A DNA stretch of 8,942 nt from Pseudomonadota bacterium. Its GTDB lineage: Bacteria > Pseudomonadota > Alphaproteobacteria > Rhizobiales > Xanthobacteraceae. Below the pieces are notes generated by a model. It saw nothing but the letters and a program-made list of their open reading frames with translations. It made no database searches and was not told where the DNA came from. The stretch covers positions 1 to 8,942 of the forward strand of contig JAKAMD010000125.1 in assembly GCA_021823875.1 (NCBI GenBank), given 5' to 3'. Positions 1-5,980 of this stretch are shown here, one piece after another; position 1 is the first letter of the stretch; each line of letters starts with the position of its first letter. The position numbers and the translations under genes are program-made.

Positions 1-713
1 ATGGTTGCCTCAATACCGAGCAGATGCGCGATCCAGTGCTGCATCGCCTCGGCCAGAGCCTTGAGTCCCTCGCGGCCCGCAGTGAGATCGATCGCCATGT
101 CAAACTGGTCGCTGCGCTCCCAATAACTGGCGGCATTGTCCTCGTTGATAACGTCGATCTCGGATTCGGCCGACAGGCCGAGCATCGATACCAGCGGCGA
201 CACCGGCGCAGTATTGACGCCGCCGATGGTCTCCTCGTCGGCGGCGATCAGCGAGCCGCCATGCACGGTCACCCGCTGCGGACGAAAGAACAATTCGGCG
301 GCACGCAGCACCAGCGGATCGTCGAGGCCGTCGAGCGCATTGCGCAGGATCACGTGCACGAGCTGATTGATGAACAGCGACGGCGTCCGCCCAAGCCCGT
401 TCCGGCATAGCTCAGTATAGGCGGCCTCCAGCGTGCGGTGACGCAGCAATTGATCGCGGAACGCGACCAGCACCTGCCAGTTCTCGCGCGCATCTCCGTC
501 GGCGATGGCGGCGATGTCGGAGGCCGTGACCGGCATGCGCGGATTATCCAGCAGCGCGCTGTGCAGCGTGCGCTCGACCGCACAAGCCTCCGGCGGCGGA
601 ATGATTTCGGGCCGCGCCAGATAGACCTTGAGGAAGTCGTCGGCCACCACCAGCCCGCCGCTCTCGTCGCGATCAAGCAGATGATGGCCGCAGGAGAGCC
701 AGAAATCGGTCAT
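1..713 (-). CDS. DUF6352 family protein, 3'-truncated by window edge
   Basis: The minus-strand frame opens with ATG at 713-711 and stays open to the window start, giving 237 codons and no stop, so the C-terminus is missing. The protein begins MTDFWLSCGHHLLDRD. I recognise this opening as typical of the DUF6352 family, an alphaproteobacterial family of unknown function. C8, H10 and H11 cluster at the N-terminus and could bind metal, but that is speculation. A later segment reads LFFRPQRVTVHGG. No signal peptide or membrane segment is visible, so it is probably cytosolic and soluble. The ATG overlaps the stop of the upstream DUF6505 gene (ATGA, 713-710), implying translational coupling as the third gene of the ligase-fold/DUF6505/DUF6352 operon. 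The family call rests on remembered similarity and gene neighbourhood. The reading frame itself is secure. Confidence 0.85.
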   Translation of the reverse strand, partial: MTDFWLSCGHHLLDRDESGGLVVADDFLKVYLARPEIIPPPEACAVERTLHSALLDNPRMPVTASDIAAIADGDARENWQVLVAFRDQLLRHRTLEAAYTELCRNGLGRTPSLFINQLVHVILRNALDGLDDPLVLRAAELFFRPQRVTVHGGSLIAADEETIGGVNTAPVSPLVSMLGLSAESEIDVINEDNAASYWERSDQFDMAIDLTAGREGLKALAEAMQHWIAHLLGIEAT

Positions 714-1249
714 GTTTTCTCCCCTCGTGCGATCGCAACCAGATCCACTTGTTCGCCCGGTTCTTCGTCCTCGCCCTCGACCTCCATGAAGGAGAAGGCA
801 CGCGCGGGTCTCGGCCCCCCGCGCGGGCGCAGGGAGCGGAACTGTTCGCGTACCGCGCCCTCTTCATACGTGCGATGCACCGCGATCAGCGTATCAAGCT
901 GCGGCGTGCAGAGCGATTGCGCGAAGGCCACTTCCTCCTCCGCCGCCAGCCGCGCGGCATCCATGTCGGGCGCGCCGTAATGATCGACCAGATGCTTCGC
1001 CAACATCTCAATCACGGCCGTGCGATCGGCAGCGCTCGCTTCCACGATCTGCACCAGCGTCGAACGGCCGAAGGACTCGACGCCCAGAAAACCGCTGCGG
1101 AAAGCGCTACGCGCTTTGCCTTCCAGTTTGGTCGGATCGCGGTCCCAAAATGCGAAGGCGCCGGACACCGCCCATTCCCCCGGCTCCGCCGCTTTGTCGA
1201 ACACGAAAGTGTCCGATGGATCGAGCCTGATGGTGCGCAACAGCTTCAT
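710..1249 (-). CDS. DUF6505 family protein
   Basis: This encodes a 179-residue soluble protein beginning MKLLRTIRLDPSDTFVFD, which I recognise as DUF6505-like; the family has no established function that I know of. The frame is open far upstream, to about 1702, but ATG at 1249 is the right start: it overlaps the stop of the ligase-fold gene in an ATGA junction (1249-1246), and the upstream extension reads antisense-like, Arg/Gly-rich junk inside that gene. Visible features are an early W-A-V-S-G-A-F stretch (residues 26-32), a helical middle region (about 73-113), a basic, proline-rich segment RPRGGPRPAR (141-150), and an acidic tail EVEGEDEEPGEQ (156-167). There are no transmembrane segments or cysteine pairs; C114 is the only cysteine I see. 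Its stop overlaps the DUF6352 start by four bases. Confidence 0.85.
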   Translation of the reverse strand: MKLLRTIRLDPSDTFVFDKAAEPGEWAVSGAFAFWDRDPTKLEGKARSAFRSGFLGVESFGRSTLVQIVEASAADRTAVIEMLAKHLVDHYGAPDMDAARLAAEEEVAFAQSLCTPQLDTLIAVHRTYEEGAVREQFRSLRPRGGPRPARAFSFMEVEGEDEEPGEQVDLVAIARGEKT

Positions 1250-2004
1250 GCGCGCGGCTCCCCGGTGGCCGGATCGAGCCAGCTCGGCACCGCCAGCGCC
1301 ATTGCCAATGAGCAGCGATCGAGCGCATCGCTTCCCACGCGGCGCAGCAACAAATCGCCGTTGTCGTCGAGTTCGCGGCGCAGGCCTTGTTCCCGGTCTA
1401 GTCGCGGCAAATAATCGCGGGCCAGTGCAGCAAAGCCGCTCTCCTGCCAGGCATCGATCGCGACCATGAAATGACGAGAGAAGCTGGCGACAATTTCGTC
1501 CGCCATCACAGTGGCGAATCCTTCTTCCGCCAAAGCGGTGATCTCCGGATTGACGCCCGGCTCCTGCCCACTCATGGACTGCACGCGGACCATGGCGCCG
1601 AAGACCAGCCAGGACGGCACCTCCTCTGCGCCAACCCCCGCCGGCCAAGCGAGCCGGCCGCCGCCCACCAGGCCGCCATTGACCCTGATCGCGTCCGGCC
1701 AAACAACCGTAATGGCGGTCTCCGGCTCGGCCGCAGCAATCAGCGCATCCGCCAGCGCGATCATGCCGGCATACAGCGCGGAGCGCGCGACCCGCAGCGG
1801 CTGTTCCGGTTCCAGCACCAGCGCGAATTCGGCAAGATCGAAGCGTCCGACATGCACCAGCGTGCCGGCGCCGCTTTCCGTCGCGATCGTTTTCGCATGT
1901 GCGAAAGCGTCACCTCTCTCGCGCAATCGCACTGCCGTAAACGGCGGTGGCAGCGCCAGCGCGGGCATCGAAATCTCGCGCTTGTCAGAGCGCGCCAGCG
2001 ACAC
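1246..2004 (-). CDS. Biotin/lipoate-protein ligase-fold protein, probably non-catalytic
   Basis: This is a 252-residue protein of the biotin/lipoate A/B ligase superfamily (BPL_LplA_LipB type). The clearest mark is VWPDAIRVNG followed by GLVGGG (residues 101-116), which matches the KWPND-x-NG-x-AG core of biotin protein ligases. Two catalytic features are not seen: the core lysine is valine (V101), and no RGRxxR adenylate-binding loop is present in the N-terminal half, where GTLVHVGRFDLAEF (48-60 region) lies instead. I chose GTG at 2004 because GGGGGA (2016-2011) sits six bases upstream. ATG at 1968 (M13, followed by PALALPPPF) is a real alternative and would give 240 residues. It is the first gene of the minus operon, coupled by ATGA to DUF6505, and is divergent from the iron-sulfur gene. 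It may bind a cofactor or partner rather than ligate; this is inference. Confidence 0.85.
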   Translation of the reverse strand: MSLARSDKREISMPALALPPPFTAVRLRERGDAFAHAKTIATESGAGTLVHVGRFDLAEFALVLEPEQPLRVARSALYAGMIALADALIAAAEPETAITVVWPDAIRVNGGLVGGGRLAWPAGVGAEEVPSWLVFGAMVRVQSMSGQEPGVNPEITALAEEGFATVMADEIVASFSRHFMVAIDAWQESGFAALARDYLPRLDREQGLRRELDDNGDLLLRRVGSDALDRCSLAMALAVPSWLDPATGEPRA

Positions 2005-2158
2005 CGTGGTTCCCCCACTCTACCTTTCTGGTTGTATTGCGTTTAAGTATAGCTTCAGGCGACCCTGAAACCAGTCCCGTGCCCGGGCGCGCCGCAGCGG
2101 CAAGAACGGCTTTTCCGGCACGAACAGCGTCGCGGCCGGCAAGCATGAAGGACAGAGT
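2005..2158. promoter_or_regulatory. Divergent intergenic region with candidate minus-strand promoter
   Basis: This 154-bp gap separates the divergent ligase-fold and iron-sulfur genes and must hold the promoters of both unless one is read through from elsewhere. On the minus strand TATACT (2051-2046) is a good -10 match, and the hexamer 17 bases upstream, CTGGTT (2074-2069), is only a weak -35. The implied start near 2039 would give a leader of about 35 nt. No convincing plus-strand promoter was found; TATAGC at 2048-2053 is a poor candidate with no matching -35. The plus gene has GAAGGA at 2147-2152, six bases before its ATG. Confidence 0.4.
2054..2069. repeat. Perfect 6-bp inverted repeat, possible operator
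   Basis: The sequence TTCAGG-CGAC-CCTGAA is a perfect inverted repeat of 6-bp arms around a 4-bp spacer. It falls almost exactly in the spacer between the candidate -35 and -10 of the minus-strand promoter. That is where a repressor or other regulator could act, but no known regulator is recognised for this motif and a 6-bp repeat can arise by chance. Confidence 0.4.
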
Positions 2159-4192
2159 ATGGCCGATCGGCAGCGGACCATCCTGATCTGCTCCTGCGAC
2201 GACACCATGCCGCTCGACGGCGCGGCGGTGCGGCAGGTCTGCCGCGGCGCCGATGTCGTCACCGGCCGGCAATTTTGCCGCGCCGAACTCGCCCGTGCAC
2301 AGCATGCGCTGAACGGCGAACAGCCCGTCATCATCGCCTGCACGCAGGAAGTACCCTTGTTCCGCGAACTGGCCGCGCCCTTCCGCGATCAAGACGGCGG
2401 TACTCTCGGCTTCGTCAATATCCGCGAGACCGCCGGTTGGTCGCAGGACGCCAAATTGGCCGGACCAAAAATGGCAGCCCTGATTGCGGCAGCCGCCGAG
2501 CCGATGCCGGAGCCAGACGTCGTCAATGTCACTAGCACCGGCAAGATCGTGATCTACGGCAAGGATGAACAGGCGATCGACGCCGCCCGCCTGCTCAAGG
2601 ACGGTCTCGATGTCGCCGTGCTGATCAAGCCGCCGGGCGACGTGGCGCCGCAACGTGTCACCGAGCTTCCGCTGTTCAAGGGCACGATCCGCTCGGTCCA
2701 GGGCTATCTCGGCGCCTTCGAGATGTTGCTCGACGATTATGCCTTGCCGAGCCCGTCATCGCGCGACCGGCTCGTCTTCGGTCCGTCCCGCAACAAAGAG
2801 CCAGCGCGCTGCGATGTTCTGATCGACTTGAGCGGCGGGCAGGCGCTGTTTCCCTCCGCCGATCTGCGCGACGGCTATCTGCGCGCCGATCCCGGCGATC
2901 CGGCCGCCGTGCTGCGCGCGGTGCTGAAGGCACGCGAACTTACCGGCACGTTCGAGAAGCCGCGTTACGTCGATTTCCGCGCCGAGCTGTGCGCGCATTC
3001 ACGCGCTCAGATCGTCGGCTGCCGACGCTGCCTCGATCTCTGTCCGACCGGCGCCATCACGCCGAACGGCGCGCATGTGGCGATCAGTGCCCGCATCTGT
3101 GCCGGCTGCGGGCAATGCGCCGCTGCCTGCCCGACCGGTGCCGCGACCTATGCGCTGCCGCCGTCAGATGCGCTGCTGCGAAAATTGCGCACACTGCTTA
3201 CCGCCTACCGCGATGCCGGCGGCACGCAGCCGGTGCTGCTTGTGCACGATAGTACGCAGGGCGCGGAGCTGATCGACGCACTGGCGCGCTACGGCGCCGG
3301 CTTGCCGGCGCATGTGCTGCCGTTCGAAGTCAACGAGATCACGCAAGTTGGGCTGGAGACGGTTGCCGGTGCTTTCGCCTATGGCGCCTGCGCGATGCGG
3401 TTCCTCACCCGCGCCAAGCCGCGCCATGACATCACCGGCCTTCATAAGACGATCGCACTGGCCGAGCCGATCCTCGCCGGCCTCGGCTTTGCCGGCCATC
3501 GCATCGCGACCATCGAGACCGACGATCCTGATGCGCTCGGCGCGACGTTGCGCGCGCTCGAGCCGATGACCGGCGTGGCGCGACCGGCACGCTTCGCGCC
3601 GGTCGGCGATAAACGCGACCTGATGCGGCTTGCCTTGCGCGAACTGCACGCGGCGGCGCCAATACCCGTTGACGTGGCGGCGCTGCCGGAAGGCGCACCC
3701 TTCGGCGCCATCGACGTGAAGGTCGACGGCTGTACGCTGTGCCTTTCCTGCGTGCCCGCCTGTCCGACCGGTGCGCTGTCGGATGATCCGGAACGGCCGA
3801 TGCTGCGTTTTGCCGAGGATGCCTGTGTGCAATGCGGTCTGTGCGCATCAACTTGTCCGGAGAAGGTGATCAGCTTGAAACCGCAGTTCGACTTCCGCAG
3901 CGCCACCGCCAACCGGCGCGTGATCAAGCAGGAAGAGCCGTTCCACTGCATCGTCTGCGGCAAGCCATTCGGCGTGAAGAGCTCAGTCGAGCGCGTGGTG
4001 GCTGCGCTCGAAGGCAAACACTGGATGTTCAAGGACAGCCAGAAGCGGCTCGACGTCATCAAGATGTGTGCCGATTGCCGGGTGGCGGCGATGCTGGAGG
4101 ACAAATTCGATCCCTTCGCCGCGCCGGCGCGCCCCCAGGTGCGCACCACCGACGATTACCTGCGCGAACGCGAGGAGAAGGAGAAAAGCTAG
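2159..4192 (+). CDS. Multi-cluster 4Fe-4S protein with HdrA-like N-terminus
   Basis: This is a 677-residue soluble iron-sulfur protein. ATG at 2159 follows GAAGGA with six-base spacing. The N-terminus has ICSCDD with C11, C13, C28, C40 and C61, and the VIIACTQE stretch resembles the cluster-binding N-domain of heterodisulfide reductase HdrA. Residues about 126-260 look alpha/beta (GKIVIYGKDEQ) without a recognised motif. A ferredoxin pair follows: C278/C288/C291/C295, then C314/C317/C320/C324. Residues about 355-490 resemble an MvhD/FlpD-like domain that keeps only one visible cysteine (C411). A second ferredoxin pair has C525/C528/C531/C535 and C556/C559/C562/C566. The C-terminus has C597xxC600 and C637xxC640, either zinc- or rubredoxin-like. 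It probably shuttles electrons or assembles clusters in the cytosol for a Mo/W oxidoreductase; that role and the HdrA/FlpD likeness are inference. Its own partner enzyme is not in the window. Confidence 0.93.
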   Translation: MADRQRTILICSCDDTMPLDGAAVRQVCRGADVVTGRQFCRAELARAQHALNGEQPVIIACTQEVPLFRELAAPFRDQDGGTLGFVNIRETAGWSQDAKLAGPKMAALIAAAAEPMPEPDVVNVTSTGKIVIYGKDEQAIDAARLLKDGLDVAVLIKPPGDVAPQRVTELPLFKGTIRSVQGYLGAFEMLLDDYALPSPSSRDRLVFGPSRNKEPARCDVLIDLSGGQALFPSADLRDGYLRADPGDPAAVLRAVLKARELTGTFEKPRYVDFRAELCAHSRAQIVGCRRCLDLCPTGAITPNGAHVAISARICAGCGQCAAACPTGAATYALPPSDALLRKLRTLLTAYRDAGGTQPVLLVHDSTQGAELIDALARYGAGLPAHVLPFEVNEITQVGLETVAGAFAYGACAMRFLTRAKPRHDITGLHKTIALAEPILAGLGFAGHRIATIETDDPDALGATLRALEPMTGVARPARFAPVGDKRDLMRLALRELHAAAPIPVDVAALPEGAPFGAIDVKVDGCTLCLSCVPACPTGALSDDPERPMLRFAEDACVQCGLCASTCPEKVISLKPQFDFRSATANRRVIKQEEPFHCIVCGKPFGVKSSVERVVAALEGKHWMFKDSQKRLDVIKMCADCRVAAMLEDKFDPFAAPARPQVRTTDDYLREREEKEKS

Positions 4193-4370
4193 CCGATCGC
4201 GCGGCTCAGCGCGTCATGCGGTTCACCGCAGCGGCCGCCCCCGCGTGCCGGCTGAGAAAGGAAGAGGCCGGTCCAGCCGGCAATTTGATTAAAATTGCAG
4301 CGATGTTTGAGGCAATATTGCAATGGTTTTTCGCTAAGGTTCCTTCGGCGGCGTTCTAGAGGGGACGAAA
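4193..4370. other. Intergenic region with hairpins and AT-rich palindromic patch
   Basis: This 178-bp gap holds no gene that I can support. The first 65 bases are GC-rich and form nested inverted repeats (listed separately). Bases about 4281-4343 are conspicuously AT-rich for this genome and carry two palindromes: CAATTT-GATTA-AAATTG (4281-4297) and GCAATATTGC (4312-4321). TAAAAT at 4290-4295 is a possible -10 without a good -35. This patch is the natural place for the promoter or operator of the downstream 78-residue gene. Confidence 0.45.
4205..4256 (+). terminator. Possible terminator-like nested hairpin after the iron-sulfur gene
   Basis: The outer arms CTCAGC (4205-4210) and GCTGAG (4251-4256) are perfectly complementary and enclose an inner hairpin, TGCGG-TTCA-CCGCA (4217-4230). 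It begins 13 bases after the iron-sulfur gene stop. There is no T-run after it, so it is not a classical intrinsic terminator; a Rho-assisted or mRNA-stabilising 3' structure is equally possible. Confidence 0.3.
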
Positions 4371-4607
4371 GTGAACAAAGTCTATATTCCGAACAGCGGC
4401 CTTCAGCTTGTTAACAAGTTGCAGGCCGATCTCGCGGCGACCAATGCCCAGCTCACCTCCAATCTTACGTCACTGTTGAAGCCGAAGGCGCCCGCCGCGA
4501 CGCCGCGCGTCAAAGCGCAAATGGAATCCGCGACGCCGCTTCCCAAGCACGAACTCGGGGCGTTTCGCGATCGCTTGCACGCACCGCTGCGCATCATCGA
4601 AGCCTGA
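4371..4607 (+). CDS. Small hypothetical protein, 78 residues
   Basis: I do not recognise this protein. GTG at 4371 is preceded by AGAGGGGA (4358-4365), one of the strongest ribosome-binding sites in the window, with suitable spacing, so I believe it is translated. The sequence starts MNKVYIPNSGLQLVNKLQ. Residues about 10-36 could form an amphipathic helix (LQLVNKLQADLAATNAQL), followed by a Pro/Ala/Lys-rich linker (37-60) and a basic C-terminus. There is no signal peptide, membrane segment or cysteine. Its composition is somewhat less GC-rich than its neighbours. It lies 178 bp after the iron-sulfur gene on the same strand and converges on the WD40-cytochrome gene. It could be an independent gene with its own AT-rich promoter; any link to the metalloenzyme module is unproven. 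Confidence 0.6.
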   Translation: MNKVYIPNSGLQLVNKLQADLAATNAQLTSNLTSLLKPKAPAATPRVKAQMESATPLPKHELGAFRDRLHAPLRIIEA

Positions 4608-4619
4608 CAGCAGTCGAAC

Positions 4620-4641
4620 GGCCCGCCGCAATTCGGCGGCC
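4620..4641. terminator. Stem-loop between convergent genes, possible bidirectional terminator
   Basis: CCGCCG (4623-4628) and CGGCGG (4634-4639) form a perfect 6-bp GC stem around a CAATT loop; two more G-C pairs (4620-4621 with 4640-4641) can form across a one-base bulge. It lies in the 41-bp gap between the convergent stops at 4607 and 4649, the expected place for a shared terminator. Neither strand has a following T-run. Confidence 0.4.
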
Positions 4642-4648
4642 GCCGGAG

Positions 4649-5941
4649 TCACTTCTTCCCGCCCGTCACCCGTCCGAGAAAATCCACCAGCGCCTTGCGG
4701 TCGGCGGCCGAGCCGACCGTCTGTTCCGGCATCTTCGTGCCGGGCGTGTAATGCGCGGGGCCGATCTCGAACAGCTTCGATACCGTTTCCGGCGACCACA
4801 CGATGTCGAGTTTTTTCAGCGCCAGCGAGAAATTGTAGCCCGGCAGCGTGGCGATGCGGCGGCCGAAAAGGTGCCAGAGCGACGGGCCGGCGCGCGGACC
4901 TTCGCCGGGCATGAGCGTGTGGCAGGCCACGCAATGCCGGAACACTTCAGCGCCGCGGTCGCCGGCATATTTCTTGAGCGGATCATCCGGCGCACCGACA
5001 ATCAGCCGGTCCATCGGCTCGCCGTTCTTTACATTCCAGCGCCGGATCAAGCGATCAGTGCCGCCGGTCAATAACATCTTGTCGTCTGGGAAGAACGCCA
5101 CCGACCATACCGGCAGGCCGGGACCGATCAGCGTGCGATCGAGCTTGCGTGCCTTGCGGTCGATGATCGCCACCGAGCCGCGGATGCCGGCGGCGGCGAT
5201 CAGCCTGCCATCATGCGAGAGGGCGAGCGAGATAATCGGCGTGGGGGAAGCCTGCAGATCGGCCCGCACCAAGCCCTGGGCGTCGAGGAAATAGACTTTG
5301 CCGTCGGCGCCGGCGGTAACGATTTCGCCGTCGGACGCGACCACAACGCTGTTGAGCGGCGTCGGCAGGTTGCGGATGTTGACGCCGCCGCTAAGCCGAT
5401 AGATGCGCAGCGTGGCATCGTAGCCGGCGCTGACCACGGCCTTGCCGTCGCCCGTGAAGGCGACGCCGTTGACGTTCTGCGCATTGCCCCTGAGCACATG
5501 CAGCTTGCCGCCGGCAAGCGGCCACAGCCTCACCGTGTGATCCCACGAGGCCGAGGCCAGCGTCTTGCCGTCCGGTGACAGCGCAAGATCGGCGATCGGC
5601 CCGCTGTGACCGTCGAGCACCGTGTCGGGATGCGGGCGGCCTGGCGTCCAGATCGCGATGTGGGCGTCGGCGCCGGCAGTGGCGATGCGGCCGTCCTTCA
5701 GCCAAGTCACCGCGTTCACCGCACTGTCGTGAAAGCGCATCACCTGTTCGGCGACGTTCTGCGCGAGCGACCAGCGGATCGCCGCCGTGTCGAAGCTGCC
5801 GGAGATCGCCTGGCGGCCATCGGGTGAGATCGCCAGCGCGCGCACCGGCCCGCCATGGCCGCGCAACTGTGCCTGGGCCGCGCTCAGAGCGAGCGGCAGC
5901 AACAGCAAAGCAACGCAGAGCCGTTTGATACAGAATGTCAT
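4649..5941 (-). CDS. Exported WD40 beta-propeller fused to cytochrome c
   Basis: This is a 430-residue secreted haem protein. The N-terminus MTFCIKRLCVALLLLPLALS with a likely cut after SAAQA is a Sec signal peptide. ATG at 5941 is preferred over an in-frame TTG at 5977 because it puts the positive n-region directly at the start. About seven WD40-type repeats follow (residues about 25-315), recognisable by SPDG-type turns and endings such as DHTVRLWPL and DRLIRRWNV, enough for one closed propeller. The C-terminal class I cytochrome c domain has the haem motif CVACH (C337, C340, H341) and a probable distal ligand M404 in TKMPEQ. It should act in the periplasm as an electron-transfer protein whose propeller docks on a partner. 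It starts 39 bases after the MoeA-fusion gene stop, so it is probably in the same operon. Partner and substrate are unknown. Confidence 0.9.
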   Translation of the reverse strand: MTFCIKRLCVALLLLPLALSAAQAQLRGHGGPVRALAISPDGRQAISGSFDTAAIRWSLAQNVAEQVMRFHDSAVNAVTWLKDGRIATAGADAHIAIWTPGRPHPDTVLDGHSGPIADLALSPDGKTLASASWDHTVRLWPLAGGKLHVLRGNAQNVNGVAFTGDGKAVVSAGYDATLRIYRLSGGVNIRNLPTPLNSVVVASDGEIVTAGADGKVYFLDAQGLVRADLQASPTPIISLALSHDGRLIAAAGIRGSVAIIDRKARKLDRTLIGPGLPVWSVAFFPDDKMLLTGGTDRLIRRWNVKNGEPMDRLIVGAPDDPLKKYAGDRGAEVFRHCVACHTLMPGEGPRAGPSLWHLFGRRIATLPGYNFSLALKKLDIVWSPETVSKLFEIGPAHYTPGTKMPEQTVGSAADRKALVDFLGRVTGGKK

Positions 5942-5980
5942 GACGCCTGCACACACGGTGAACGGCACATGGGGCAAAGT

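Noticed and set aside
749..1414. 221-codon plus-strand open frame
   Set aside because: It runs antisense across the DUF6505 and ligase-fold genes, has low-complexity Arg/Ser-rich content and no convincing start signal.
1250..1702. N-terminal extension of the DUF6505 frame
   Set aside because: The extension lies inside the ligase-fold gene in another frame and encodes Arg/Gly-rich sequence. The ATGA junction at 1249 gives a natural start.
3041..3785. Repeated short stretches encoding CPTGA
   Set aside because: These are the conserved ends of separate ferredoxin cluster motifs in one protein, not a DNA repeat element.
3164..3832. 222-codon minus-strand open frame
   Set aside because: It lies wholly inside the iron-sulfur protein gene, which has clear cysteine motifs on the other strand.
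4231..4238. GCGGCCGC palindrome
   Set aside because: An 8-bp GC palindrome is expected by chance in DNA of this composition and has no contextual support as a functional site.
4281..4325. Possible FNR/FixK box in the AT-rich patch
   Set aside because: TTGAT is present but neither the N4-ATCAA nor the N6-CAA partner half-site occurs at the right spacing.
5942..5977. Upstream TTG start adding 12 residues to the WD40-cytochrome protein
   Set aside because: It would bury the signal peptide n-region behind a non-basic extension, and no ribosome-binding site precedes the TTG.
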